Part shown: positions 19,311-28,136 of the stretch, in pieces | Layout: each line of letters opens with the position of its first letter | Position numbering within the stretch: position 1 is the stretch's first letter | DNA from: DATJGF01 sp035495315 | GTDB taxonomy: Bacteria; Verrucomicrobiota; Verrucomicrobiia; Limisphaerales; UBA8199 | DNA: 64,000 nt | Reading direction: 5' to 3' | NCBI GenBank assembly: GCA_035495315.1 | Contig: DATJGF010000170.1 | Span: forward strand, 1-64,000 | Notes under the pieces: generated by a model | The model's database searches: none | Told to the model about the DNA's origin: nothing | Seen by the model: only the letters and a program-made list of their open reading frames with translations | Program-made: the position numbers and the translations under genes

Positions 19311-19407
19311 TATGCTTTTTCTCCACCAGTTGAATTTACGGACAAAAGCAGTTCAGTGGCCGAATGCGAGTCCGAGGCTGCTCGATAAACCGCAGACTAA
19401 TTGGCTT

Positions 19408-21849
19408 ATGGAGAGCGGAAGGGTAAGACGAACGTTGGCCGTTTGTGGATTATTGCTGTCACTGGTCGCGCAGCTGGCTCCCGCAATCACTGCGCGAGCT
19501 GTTTCCTCGCAGCAGACGCCCGTACCAGCTGCCAATTTCGCGGGCATCGAACTGTTCTTTGAGTCAACGGAGAATCTTGGCAGCGGCCCCTCACAATTCC
19601 TCGCGCGCGGCCGCAATTACCAATTCCTGCTCGGCGCCACGAACGTGCAATTTGCCCTGCTCACAGCAGTGTCACATGAGGATGCTCCTTCCGAGGGCCG
19701 GCATCAAATAAAGGCGAACCCCTCAATTTCAGTAGTTCGCGCTGGAGTCCACTTCGCGCGAGCGAATCCTCTGGCACAAATCCAGGGTGACCGCCCGACG
19801 TCAGTCAGAGTAAATTATCTAGTTGGCGACGACCCATCTCGTTGGCGTTCGGATATGGCGGCATTTTCGAGCGTAAAAGTTGAAGCTTTGTACCCTGGTG
19901 TTGATTTGATTTACTATGGCCATCAGCAACAGCTCGAATACGATTTTGTGGTCGGTCCCAAGGTCGATCCACAAGTGATTGCGATGCAATTCACCGGGGT
20001 GGATAAAATCCTGATAGACGAACAGGGCCAGTTGATTCTGAAACTCGCCGGAGGTGAAATACGACAGCCTGCGCCGGTGATATATCAAATTCAAGGGATG
20101 TCACGATTGCCTGTTGAAGGAGGGTATCATTTGGCATCCGACGGCACGGTTACTTTCGCGGTCGGGAAGTACAATCCGGAATTGCCTTTGGTGATCGATC
20201 CGCGTTTTGACTACTCGACCTACTTTGGTGGCAATGCCGGCGATCTGGCTCTAGCCATCAAAGTCGATACCAATGGCAACGTCTTTGTCACCGGCCAGAC
20301 TTTTTCTACCAAATTCCCCTTCGCCACGGGTACCGGCGGCGTCCAATCACACTTCGGTGGCGGCAACGGCGACGCCTTTGTGGCCAAATTGGATAATACG
20401 GGCACTAATCTGGTCTATTTCACTTACCTGGGAGGATCGGGGGACGACAGTGGTTTGGATATTGCCATCGACAGCCGGGGCAATGCCTACATCGCCGGGC
20501 GCACTCAATCACCCAATTTCCCCACTAGGAACGCCCTTTTCCCACACATCAGCGGGACTCCCGATCCGACGCTGCTCATCTATCCGACTGACGGTTTCGT
20601 CGCTGAGCTTAATACCAATGGCTCCGGCCTGGTGTTTTCGACGTATTTGGGCGGCAACAACGGGGATATCGCCGACGGAATTGATGTTGACCCCGCCGGG
20701 GCGATCTACGTAACCGGTCTGACTTCCTCGCCCAATTTCCCGATGCGAAATCCTTTGCCTGGCCACTCGTCTATAGCGGGAGGCAAGCATCACGCCTTTG
20801 TAACGAAGTTTGTCCCTGGTGGCACTTCGCTAGTTTTTTCCACGTACTTGAATGGCAAAGCCGTCGACGAAGGCCAGGGTATTGCAGCCGACGCTGCCGG
20901 TTTCGCCTATGTGACAGGGTTCACGGCATCCACCAATTTCCCCATTACCGCAGACGCGCCATATCGTCGTCTGAATGGCACCAATGGCCGTAGTGGGTCG
21001 TTCGATGCGTTTGTAAGCAAATTCGATCCTGCCGGAGCGCTGGTCTTTTCAACTTATCTAGGCGGTTCCTATAACGACTATGGCTATCGCATTAAGACCG
21101 ATATCACGGGTAACTACTACGTAACCGGCCCTTCGCAATCGACCAACTTTCCTGTCACTAAGACTGTGCCGGGCCTGGGCCAATTCCCCTACTCCACTAA
21201 CCGTGTCGTCAATTACGACGTTTTCCTCACTAAATTTAATCCGAGCAATCAGCCGGTCTATTCAATCCTTTTCGGCGGCACCAAAGACGACATCGGCTGG
21301 GACCTTGCCGTCGATGCGCTTGGCAATGCCTTTGTGGTCGGCGGGACCGCTTCGACAAATTTTCCAACCACCAATGTGTTCGATTTGTTTCGGGCGACGC
21401 ATTCCGGCGCGCACGAGGTCTTCGTGGCCGCCGTTAACAGCAACGCAACCGCGGCCCTCTATTCCGGTTATTTGGGAGGCACCAACAATGATTCGGGCTA
21501 CGGCATCGCCGTCGATTCTGAAAGCAGCGCTTACATTGTTGGAAACACCTACTCGCGCAACTTTCCGACTCGTTCGGCTTTCCAACCTGCCCGAAGTGCT
21601 TCGAGCGACTGTTTTATTGCCAAGATACGGATCAACGATCCGTTGCTAGTCACAACCCTATCCGGCGATGAACTGCAAATGCAGTGGCCGGCAACGGCCC
21701 CTGGATACCTCCTCGAGTCCGCGGCCGGTTTGATTCCGCCGCTCACCTGGAAGCCTGTCGTCGGTGCCCCGGTTTTGACCCCGGGTTGGTACTCCTTCAC
21801 GGTTGGACTGACCAACGCGGATAGTCTGTTCCGGTTGCGGTCTCCGTAA
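19408..21849 (+). CDS. SBBP-repeat beta-propeller protein
   Basis: An 813-residue secreted protein. It has a signal peptide (LAVCGLLLSLVAQLAPAITARA), an N-terminal beta-rich domain of about 270 residues of the kind that usually precedes SBBP repeats, then about nine repeats with the pattern STYLGG, DxxGNxYVTGxTxSxNFP and DAFVxKF. The last 70 residues form a module (MQWPATAPGYLLES ... LFRLRSP) like the tail of the GloVer protein at 3466-4965. The ATG at 19408 is chosen because the signal peptide follows it. An in-frame ATG at 19312, one base after the bamA stop, is an alternative that would imply coupling. It sits between bamA and skp, which is unusual. Function unknown; probably exported. Confidence 0.85.
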   Translation: MESGRVRRTLAVCGLLLSLVAQLAPAITARAVSSQQTPVPAANFAGIELFFESTENLGSGPSQFLARGRNYQFLLGATNVQFALLTAVSHEDAPSEGRHQIKANPSISVVRAGVHFARANPLAQIQGDRPTSVRVNYLVGDDPSRWRSDMAAFSSVKVEALYPGVDLIYYGHQQQLEYDFVVGPKVDPQVIAMQFTGVDKILIDEQGQLILKLAGGEIRQPAPVIYQIQGMSRLPVEGGYHLASDGTVTFAVGKYNPELPLVIDPRFDYSTYFGGNAGDLALAIKVDTNGNVFVTGQTFSTKFPFATGTGGVQSHFGGGNGDAFVAKLDNTGTNLVYFTYLGGSGDDSGLDIAIDSRGNAYIAGRTQSPNFPTRNALFPHISGTPDPTLLIYPTDGFVAELNTNGSGLVFSTYLGGNNGDIADGIDVDPAGAIYVTGLTSSPNFPMRNPLPGHSSIAGGKHHAFVTKFVPGGTSLVFSTYLNGKAVDEGQGIAADAAGFAYVTGFTASTNFPITADAPYRRLNGTNGRSGSFDAFVSKFDPAGALVFSTYLGGSYNDYGYRIKTDITGNYYVTGPSQSTNFPVTKTVPGLGQFPYSTNRVVNYDVFLTKFNPSNQPVYSILFGGTKDDIGWDLAVDALGNAFVVGGTASTNFPTTNVFDLFRATHSGAHEVFVAAVNSNATAALYSGYLGGTNNDSGYGIAVDSESSAYIVGNTYSRNFPTRSAFQPARSASSDCFIAKIRINDPLLVTTLSGDELQMQWPATAPGYLLESAAGLIPPLTWKPVVGAPVLTPGWYSFTVGLTNADSLFRLRSP

Positions 21850-21898
21850 TCGATATTTTTGTTGGCGGCACTTTGAAACTCTGATTGTTTATGCGTTT

Positions 21899-22531
21899 AT
21901 GAAAAAAGTATTATCGAGATTAATCCCCGGGTTGCTGGTGATTGGCTGCTTATGTCAGGCCGCCGTGGGAGCGGAGATGCGGATCGGCACGATCGATCTG
22001 CGAAAAGTCTTTGAAGGCTATTGGAAAAAGAAACAGGCTGAAGCCCAGCTCAAAGACCGACAGGCCGACATGGAGAAGGAAGACAAAAACATGCTCGAGG
22101 ACTACAAAAAGCTCAAAGACGATTACCAAAACCTTCTCAATAGTGCCAATGATTCGGCAATTTCCCTCGAAGAACGGGACAAACGCAAACAGCTCGCGGA
22201 AGCCAAGCTCAAGCAGTTGAAAGATCTCGAGGAAACCGTGCGTCAGTATGAGACCACCGCCCGCAATACACTCCTGGATCAGACGCAGCGGACTCGCACA
22301 AAAATCCTCGATGAGATCCGCAACGTCGTCAGTGCGCGCGCCAAGGCGGCGGGGTATACGCTCGTTATTGATACAGCTTCCGAAAGCGCGAATGCCACGC
22401 CGGTAGTTATGTTTACCAGTAACGAAAACGACATCACCGACGTTATCCTAAAGGAGCTGAATGCTTCCGCTCCAGTCGAAGGGCCCAAAGCCGAGCAAAA
22501 ACCCGTCGAGAAAAAAGACAGCAAGAAATAA
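21899..22531 (+). CDS. skp: OmpH/Skp family periplasmic chaperone
   Basis: A periplasmic holdase that delivers unfolded outer-membrane proteins to BamA. The protein has 210 residues: signal peptide (ending AAVGAE), a short beta strand with IGTIDLRKVFEGY (the family's N-terminal signature, usually IGxVDxxxVF), a long Lys/Glu-rich coiled coil (about 45-130) forming the tentacles, and the returning strand YTLVIDTAS. The Lys-rich C-terminal tail is longer than in E. coli Skp (161 residues). The ATG at 21899 starts MKK directly. It lies downstream of bamA and the SBBP protein on the same strand, which supports a shared envelope-assembly role. Confidence 0.92.
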   Translation: MKKVLSRLIPGLLVIGCLCQAAVGAEMRIGTIDLRKVFEGYWKKKQAEAQLKDRQADMEKEDKNMLEDYKKLKDDYQNLLNSANDSAISLEERDKRKQLAEAKLKQLKDLEETVRQYETTARNTLLDQTQRTRTKILDEIRNVVSARAKAAGYTLVIDTASESANATPVVMFTSNENDITDVILKELNASAPVEGPKAEQKPVEKKDSKK

Positions 22532-22563
22532 TCGAGTGGGAAGCAGGAGCGTCAGGCGGTATT

Positions 22564-22598
22564 CGAATGACGAATGACGAATGACGAATGACGAATTG
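22564..22598. repeat. Tandem 7-mer repeat (cgaatga)
   Basis: Four perfect head-to-tail copies of cgaatga (22564-22591) and a fifth degenerate copy (cgaattg). It lies in the spacer between the convergent skp and aldo/keto reductase genes. It is a simple-sequence repeat, not CRISPR-like. Confidence 0.85.
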
Positions 22599-22731
22599 CT
22601 GGAACTGGTGCAAGGTTAAGCGCGGCACGAATCTTTCCCCCATTTTTCGGCCCAGTGTGCGCAACCCCTAGGCTTGGTGTTTGGAATTGCTTATTTGGAG
22701 GTTGTTTTCGGATTTCGGATTGCCCTGTCGC

Positions 22732-23907
22732 CTAACTCTTGCTGAGTCTCTGCACCGGCGCCTCGAAAAGCATCTGGTGCGCTTCCTGCAGGATACCCGG
22801 AATGCGGTCAGCAAATGGGCTTCGATGCAAACAGCCATTCAATTTTGCCCGGCTAAATCGCGCGGCGTTTTCCCCTGGAAACCAATGGTCCCCTTGGCCG
22901 AGCAGATTATAGCGCATTTTGCCCCAGGCCACCAGGTCGAGCGATTTTGCATACGTCCATAGCCGCAGGATTTCGCGCACGTTGATTTCTCCAGGCACCT
23001 CCGTGTACTCCGGCACACCTTCAAACCAGCGGGCACACCAATCTGCCCCTAAGGCGCTGGCCATTTCGGCTCGGAGCCGCTGTTCGATTGGGGTGATCGT
23101 TTCAGCGAACCGGTCATAAAACGCCAGCGCGGAGACGTGCTCGTCAAAATCCTGCGGCCGAGCCACGCCACAGCTCAAGGTGTGCACCTCGGGTCTTGCG
23201 AGGCAATACAGGTCGTTGAATTGCATCGGGGTTAGCGGGGCGCACAATTCCACCAGCTTGCGAGGCGGTTCGTAGAGCTTGCCACCTTTATCATTCGGGC
23301 TGATGATAAAAACCCCCATGTCACGCTGGTGCGCAGCTTCGATCGCGCTCCAGTTCAAGTCATTAACGAAATACCAATGCACGTTGAGATAGTCGAACTC
23401 TCCGGTCTGAACCGCCTGCAGGATGATGTCTGTCGTAGCGTGGGTCGAGAAGCCGATAAATCGGACCCGTCCCTCCCGGCGCAGTTTCTGAGCAGCGGCA
23501 AGGCAGACATCCAAGGCATATCCTAGCAACTCGCGGTCGTTGATCCCGTGCAATGCCAATAAGTCGACATGATCCAACCGCAGATACTTAAGCGACGTCT
23601 CGAAGGTCCGTAGGAACTCCTTAGCAGTCGGTTTGGGAGCCACCTTTGTCTGCACGATGATCTTCTCGCGCGGCAGCGTGGGGAGAATGCGCCCCAGTTG
23701 CATTTCCGAAGTGCCGTAACCGCGTGCGGTTTCGATATGGTGGATCCCCAACTCCAACGCGCGACGGATGCACGCCTCCAGATTGGCCTGGTTGTCCGGC
23801 GGGATTTGACCGGGCGGGACATCGTCCCACTTGAACTGATACCGCATCCCACCGCAGGAGATTACTGGCATTGAAAGTTCGGTGCGTCCAAAGCGCCGGT
23901 ATTTCAT
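22732..23907 (-). CDS. Aldo/keto reductase with altered catalytic Asp
   Basis: A 391-residue NAD(P)H-dependent oxidoreductase of the aldo/keto reductase fold. The N-terminus (RRFGRTELSMPVISCGG) is typical. Catalytic positions are Tyr in ARGYGTSE, Lys in VQTKVAP and His in LLALHGI. The usual Asp of the D-T-A motif is Glu here (HIETARGYG). The C-terminal 110 residues match the place where many relatives carry a 4Fe-4S ferredoxin-like segment, but the cysteine cluster is missing. Only isolated Cys residues remain. It is a cytosolic protein with no signal. It is convergent with skp. Substrate unknown; the replaced Asp suggests altered or reduced catalysis. Confidence 0.88.
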   Translation of the reverse strand: MKYRRFGRTELSMPVISCGGMRYQFKWDDVPPGQIPPDNQANLEACIRRALELGIHHIETARGYGTSEMQLGRILPTLPREKIIVQTKVAPKPTAKEFLRTFETSLKYLRLDHVDLLALHGINDRELLGYALDVCLAAAQKLRREGRVRFIGFSTHATTDIILQAVQTGEFDYLNVHWYFVNDLNWSAIEAAHQRDMGVFIISPNDKGGKLYEPPRKLVELCAPLTPMQFNDLYCLARPEVHTLSCGVARPQDFDEHVSALAFYDRFAETITPIEQRLRAEMASALGADWCARWFEGVPEYTEVPGEINVREILRLWTYAKSLDLVAWGKMRYNLLGQGDHWFPGENAARFSRAKLNGCLHRSPFADRIPGILQEAHQMLFEAPVQRLSKS

Positions 23908-24062
23908 CGTGCGCGAGCATAGTTCAACCTATCGCCTCGAGCAAGCCAGTGAGAAATCAATGGTAGTAGCCTATGGAGACTACCAGAATCAGGTCGGCAA
24001 GCTCCGCCGGTCGAAAATGGGCTAACGTGGTGAGGCGCGAACACTACAGTCCATCTCATAAA

Positions 24063-24140
24063 TGGTAGGGTCGGCTCGCCGAGAGGGCCGATCCCGTTTT
24101 TGTGTAGGAAACCGGACGTCTCGGCGAGCCGTCCCTACCA
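24063..24140. repeat. Long imperfect hairpin, REP-like element
   Basis: Arms of 22 bases at 24063-24084 and 24119-24140 (tggtagggtcggctcgccga and its inverse) match at 21 of 22 positions around a 34-base loop. It sits in a 436-base gene-free interval (23908-24343) between divergent genes. Nothing else is recognised in that interval. There is no T-run, so it is not a simple terminator. The form is that of a dispersed palindromic element. Confidence 0.8.
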
Positions 24141-24343
24141 AAGGAAGCCTGTGTCGGGATTATTGAGAGATGAGTTCTAGGCAGATTCGGAAACTTGCGC
24201 CTGGCAACATGCCAGGTTTAGGGAGGTCTGCGCCGTGTAGGCATTTGGACTACTCCGCTTTAGGAATTTACATGACAGGAATCAGCGTTGACACCCCTCG
24301 TGCCCGTGACTAGTCTGGATCGACAATTTAATTGCGAATCACC

Positions 24344-25111
24344 ATGTTGCTTCGAATCAGTTTAATCGTTGCTCTTCTCGCCGGGCTGGCAGTCGGGGGC
24401 CTGAACTTCATTTCTGTTAAGAATAAGATCGTAACTCTGGCCAACGACCGTGACAACGAGAAGAAGATGAAGGAACAGGCGCAGAGCGAACTGAGGACCA
24501 CGAAGTCCGAATTGGCCAAGACAAGCGCCGAGCTGAAGACGACTAAAGCGACATTAGAAGCGACCACTGCTGAGCGAGACAAAGCGGTCGCGGAAGCTGC
24601 CGCCCAGACCAAACGCGCCGACACGGTCACAGCGGAACGCGACAAGGCCCGTAAGGAACGCGATGATGCCCAGGCCGAGCTGGCCGCTTATCGCGCGACG
24701 GATCTGAAACCCGAACAGATCATCGCCATCAATAAACAATATAAAGAGCTGCAAAAGTCTCTCGAGGGTGCCCAGGATGAAAACAAGGTCCTCGGCCAGA
24801 AGATCGTCAAGCTGACCACCGAACTTGACCGCTACCGAACTCCGGACAAGCCGGTGTACTTGCCTGCCAGTCTTTCCGGTAAAGTCTTGATCACGGATCC
24901 CAAATGGAACTTTGTCATCCTGGACATCGGGCTGGATCAAGGAGTCAAGGAGTACGGCGAGCTGCTGGTCAACCGCAACGGGAAGCTGGTTGCCAAGGTC
25001 ATCATCCGCAGCGCGCAAAAGAATCGGTGCATCGCCAACGTCATGCCCGGCTGGCAATTGGGAGAAGTCATGGAAGGCGATCAGGTCACGCCCGCCCATC
25101 CCGAGTCGTGA
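24344..25111 (+). CDS. Membrane-anchored coiled-coil protein with beta-rich C-terminal domain
   Basis: A 255-residue protein: N-terminal membrane anchor (residues 1-25), long Lys/Glu/Ala coiled coil (about 30-170), then a small beta-rich domain with SGKVLITDPKWNFVILDIG and GELLVNRNGKLVAKV. The last part resembles the beta-barrel modules of MreC-type or SH3-like periplasmic proteins. That is inference from pattern, not a confident family hit. The ATG at 24344 is used; a TTG at 24332 would add four residues. Its stop overlaps the GTG start of the following lipoprotein gene by four bases, so the two are co-translated. Likely a periplasmic scaffold. Confidence 0.75.
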   Translation: MLLRISLIVALLAGLAVGGLNFISVKNKIVTLANDRDNEKKMKEQAQSELRTTKSELAKTSAELKTTKATLEATTAERDKAVAEAAAQTKRADTVTAERDKARKERDDAQAELAAYRATDLKPEQIIAINKQYKELQKSLEGAQDENKVLGQKIVKLTTELDRYRTPDKPVYLPASLSGKVLITDPKWNFVILDIGLDQGVKEYGELLVNRNGKLVAKVIIRSAQKNRCIANVMPGWQLGEVMEGDQVTPAHPES

Positions 25112-25284
25112 AAAAAAGCCCTCTTACTTTGCGTTTCCTGTTGCTCCTCTTACTTGCTGCGGCCGTCCTGGTTTTATCCTCTTGCGCCACTACCGACGAC
25201 TCGGAAAACGCCTCCGTGCGCCCGTGGAACACACCGAAAGGTTGGGAAACCGGTCTGCCGAGCAACATGACCGAAGGTAGATAA
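25108..25284 (+). CDS. Small lipoprotein
   Basis: A 58-residue lipoprotein. It has the basic start VKKSPLTLRF, a hydrophobic core of Leu and Ala, and the lipobox LSSC with the acylated Cys at residue 26. A short mature tail of 33 residues contains VRPWNTPKGWETGLP. The GTG start at 25108 overlaps the stop of the upstream coiled-coil gene (GTGA), so it is translationally coupled. No Asp follows the Cys (CAT), so the outer membrane is the expected location by the E. coli +2 rule. Tiny lipoproteins with this PWNxPxxWE-like tail occur in Verrucomicrobia, but their function is not known to me. Confidence 0.75.
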   Translation: MKKSPLTLRFLLLLLLAAAVLVLSSCATTDDSENASVRPWNTPKGWETGLPSNMTEGR

Positions 25285-25321
25285 TCTCAGAGGACAGACG
25301 ACAGAGGTCAAGGTCAGAGTC

Positions 25322-25858
25322 CTATTTCTTCGCCGGAGCGTTCGTTGCCGCTTTCGCCAGGTCCTCCTGCTGCTTGTTCCACTTAGCCGCTAAATCGTTG
25401 TAATCGGCAGCCATTTTGTTGAATTTCTTAACGACCTCATTGCGATCTTCGACCATCTTCGCCATCTCCTCATTCTGCCGCTTTACCTCTTCGTTCTGCT
25501 TCTTGATGCTTTCATTGGCTGCTAGAAGCGCGTCTTTGTAGGCCTCCATCTGGTGCTGGGTCCGCTCGACTTCGTTGGTGGCCTTCTCCAGGCTCTTAAC
25601 CAGGGTGGAGATCTGCAAATCGTTGGACTTCACCGTCTGGGTTAACTGATTTTTTATTCCATCCAGCCGCTGAATTTCAGACTCGTCGCGTTTTATGCTC
25701 ACCTGCAGGTTCTGGATACTCTCCATTTTATCGTGAACGGTATCGGTCAAGCTTTGCACGTTTTTGCGCAAATCCGTCTCGCGTACCCATTGAAAGGAAA
25801 TGAGCGCGCACAATGACAGCGCGAAGAAAATAAGCAGGTTTTGCAGAAAAGTTTTCAT
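25322..25858 (-). CDS. Coiled-coil membrane-anchored protein, last gene of the tonB-exbBD operon
   Basis: A 178-residue protein: one N-terminal hydrophobic helix (residues 5-22), then an almost continuous Glu/Lys/Gln-rich coiled coil to the C-terminus, which ends with NAPAKK. The ATG at 25858 is chosen because it directly precedes the membrane helix and lies 17 bases after the exbD stop. A longer frame to 25933 would overlap exbD. Co-transcription with tonB-exbB-exbD suggests a structural or anchoring partner of that motor. No family is recognised. It is convergent with the lipoprotein gene at 25108-25284. Confidence 0.75.
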   Translation of the reverse strand: MKTFLQNLLIFFALSLCALISFQWVRETDLRKNVQSLTDTVHDKMESIQNLQVSIKRDESEIQRLDGIKNQLTQTVKSNDLQISTLVKSLEKATNEVERTQHQMEAYKDALLAANESIKKQNEEVKRQNEEMAKMVEDRNEVVKKFNKMAADYNDLAAKWNKQQEDLAKAATNAPAKK

Positions 25859-25874
25859 CGGCGAAGCCGGGGAC

Positions 25875-26297
25875 CTATTGCTGTTTGGGTTTGGACGCCG
25901 CGATGGCGAATGATACCTTCTGGATCCCTTCACGCCGGACCAGGTCCAGCACGTTGATAATCATGCCGTGAGTTGCGTCCTTGTCGCCACTGATATAGAC
26001 CGGCACGTTGGTATTGATTCGGAATTTATTCGAAAGGTAACTCTGCAGCTCCACCAGGTTGACTTCCTTTTTATCAATGTAGACATTACCGAGTTTATCG
26101 ACTCCGATATTGACGATGTCGGGTTTAAAATCGCGTTTGGCAACGGTTGCGGTGGGCAAATCCATTTTGATCGATTGCAACCGGATCATGCTCAAGCTAG
26201 CTAACATGAACGAGGCGAGCAAAAAGAACATGATATCAATCAAAGGAATAATCTCAATCCTCGCTTTGTGATGCGGAATAGGTGACCCAATCTTCAT
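25875..26297 (-). CDS. exbD: ExbD/TolR family biopolymer transport protein
   Basis: The proton-channel partner of ExbB in a Ton-type motor. The protein has 140 residues: short cytoplasmic N-terminus, single membrane helix with the functional Asp in PLIDIMFFLLASFM (about residue 21), then a periplasmic domain with DKLGNVYIDKKEV, GDKDATHG and a conserved C-terminal VSFAIA strand. It is 31 bases downstream of exbB and 17 bases upstream of the coiled-coil gene start. With TonB it energises outer-membrane receptors such as the one encoded at 28137-31148. Confidence 0.93.
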   Translation of the reverse strand: MKIGSPIPHHKARIEIIPLIDIMFFLLASFMLASLSMIRLQSIKMDLPTATVAKRDFKPDIVNIGVDKLGNVYIDKKEVNLVELQSYLSNKFRINTNVPVYISGDKDATHGMIINVLDLVRREGIQKVSFAIAASKPKQQ

Positions 26298-26328
26298 ACG
26301 TACCTTCGATTTGAATCGAGTGGTTCAA

Positions 26329-27000
26329 CTACCCTGTGGTCCGGCTGGGCTCGCGGCGAAACTCGACCGTATCAAATCCCTTTTGCCGGGCTGCCTGCAC
26401 CATGATCTCGACATTGGTTGCCGCCGACTCGAGCTCGAACTGTAACTGCGCGAGTTTGCGTGAAAAGTAGTTAAACGGAATCAATGCAACGATCGCGATG
26501 GCCAAACCGCACATCGTGGCAATAAGCGCCTCACCTATGCCGCCGGTGATTTGGCCCGTCGCCCCTTCGACGGTCGCACTGCCAATTGATAGAAAGGTGC
26601 GAAAAATGCCGGAGACCGTGCCAAGTAACCCCAACAAAGGGGCCAGAGTTACCAGCGTGTCCATCACGGTCAAAAACCGTCCGGCCTTCTGGAGTTCAAC
26701 CCCTGCAGCAACCTGCAAAGCACCTTGCAAGGACGAATGGAAGTGGTTCATACCATGCCAGATCATCCGAATCACCGGGTCGGAAGAGTTACGTGAAATT
26801 TGGCTGGCTTCGCGAAAATCCCCATTCTCAAGGGCGGCGAAGAGCTTCTCGAGCGCTTGCGGGTCACGCCTTGAGCTCTCCCGAATCCACCAGACCGTGC
26901 GCTCGCCCACGACCGCCACCGCGACCAGCGCGGTGATGAGAATCGGCCACATGACCGGGCCGCCCGCTTCAAAATACTTTACCAGGATGTTCGCTAGCAT
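26329..27000 (-). CDS. exbB: MotA/TolQ/ExbB proton channel protein
   Basis: A 223-residue inner-membrane protein. It has an N-terminal membrane helix (about 15-35), a cytoplasmic loop (about 40-110), and two C-terminal helices. These contain LAPLLGLLGTVSGIFRTF (the conserved channel helix with the Thr and Gly pattern of ExbB/TolQ) and GEALIATMCGLAIAIVALIPFN. It forms the pentamer around ExbD that converts the proton gradient into force on TonB. It is encoded between tonB (103 bases upstream) and exbD (31 bases downstream) on the minus strand. Confidence 0.93.
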   Translation of the reverse strand: MLANILVKYFEAGGPVMWPILITALVAVAVVGERTVWWIRESSRRDPQALEKLFAALENGDFREASQISRNSSDPVIRMIWHGMNHFHSSLQGALQVAAGVELQKAGRFLTVMDTLVTLAPLLGLLGTVSGIFRTFLSIGSATVEGATGQITGGIGEALIATMCGLAIAIVALIPFNYFSRKLAQLQFELESAATNVEIMVQAARQKGFDTVEFRREPSRTTG

Positions 27001-27103
27001 ACTTCGTTGTTTTGATTAGTGCTGATGTTCAACTGCCGTGCCAAAGAGGAGGCCCGTTTAAATTTTGGCGACTACAACCCAAATTGTCTATAAGAAAAGC
27101 CCC

Positions 27104-27853
27104 TCATTGGAGTTGGAAAACACACGGCCAATAATAGTTGCGCTCCGTGCCGGGGGGAAACCGCCACCGATTCTTGACGACGTCCAAAGCTGCCTCATCA
27201 AGCGCAGGAAACCCGGAGCTCTTCTGTACACGGGCCACCGTGATTTTTCCGGTCGCATCAACCTGTATCTCGATTGTCACCGTGCCCTGGTAATGATTTC
27301 GCAATCCAACGCCCGGGTACTGGGGCGGCGGATAAGACCCACCGTCAGCCACAGCAGGATTGAATCTGGTCGCCTGCGGTGGCGCATGATTCGCGGGAGG
27401 AGGTGGCGTTGCCAAATGCGCTGCCGGCGCGATCGCGACCGCGCCTTGCACCGGCACTGCAAATGCGACCGAAGTCGGATCCGCAGCAGCAATCACCGTC
27501 ATGACCTGCGGTGTTTCCTCGGTAGTATTCTGGGGCTCATCCGGTTCATCGGGTTTGGACTCCGGTTCGACTTTGGGTGGCTCCTCCGGTGGAGTAAAAA
27601 CAACCGGTACCGACTCTACTATTTCGCTAAGTGGTTTATGGATCACTCTTGGGGGTTTTATCCCAATCATGCCGACCAGAAGGAAGAGAAAACAAATCGA
27701 GTTAACCCAAGCCAATGTGCGATAGGAGTCCTTGTATTCCTGGGGCAAGCAAAGACGAGCTAAGTCGTCCTGCAACTGGTAATGTCCATGATTACCTGTG
27801 AGGGTCGCTGATGTCGCAAGCTGGCTTTGAGTTGGAACAGAAGACTCGCTCAT
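27104..27853 (-). CDS. tonB: TonB family energy transducer
   Basis: A 249-residue protein: cytoplasmic tail of about 50 residues, one membrane helix (about 52-67), Pro/Glu-rich periplasmic linker (PPEEPPKVEPESKPDEP) and the C-terminal TonB domain with YQGTVTIEIQVDATGKI, SSGFPALDEAALDVV and RWRFPPG. The 50-residue cytoplasmic extension is longer than in E. coli TonB. It heads the minus-strand operon tonB-exbB-exbD-coiled coil. It is divergent from the TonB-dependent receptor at 28137, so both may be expressed together. Confidence 0.92.
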   Translation of the reverse strand: MSESSVPTQSQLATSATLTGNHGHYQLQDDLARLCLPQEYKDSYRTLAWVNSICFLFLLVGMIGIKPPRVIHKPLSEIVESVPVVFTPPEEPPKVEPESKPDEPDEPQNTTEETPQVMTVIAAADPTSVAFAVPVQGAVAIAPAAHLATPPPPANHAPPQATRFNPAVADGGSYPPPQYPGVGLRNHYQGTVTIEIQVDATGKITVARVQKSSGFPALDEAALDVVKNRWRFPPGTERNYYWPCVFQLQ

Positions 27854-28136
27854 TCGAACTGACCGCGCGCAAAATGATTTTGACTCTCGCGTTTGGAGAG
27901 GTGCCGATAAAGAGCTTGTAGTCGCATGTGCACTGCGCGGTTAAGGCTTGGGGTGTGGGCCAATCTGCCGGTCATGCCGGACTCTCGACGCAGTAACGTA
28001 GGCCATCCCTCAGAAACGCGCAACGGTTTCTGAAAAGTAAAGTTACAATTTTGTCAAAAAGGTCTTGCATTAAACCGGTCTAATCGGTTAATACTCGGCC
28101 CAGTCATTCCGTAAAACCTTGTACAACAACAACGTT

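Noticed and set aside
22564..22598. Repeats considered as CRISPR
   Set aside because: Seven-base head-to-tail units without spacers; no cas genes in the window. The GloVer and SBBP repeats are protein-coding.
24904..25107. Upstream half of a longer frame that ends with the lipoprotein
   Set aside because: The codons overlap the end of the coiled-coil gene in another frame. Only the part from the GTG at 25108 has a signal peptide and lipobox.
28073..28089. AACCG-N7-CGGTT palindrome upstream of the TonB-dependent receptor
   Set aside because: Arms of only five bases, which is expected by chance at this scale; no known regulator nearby.
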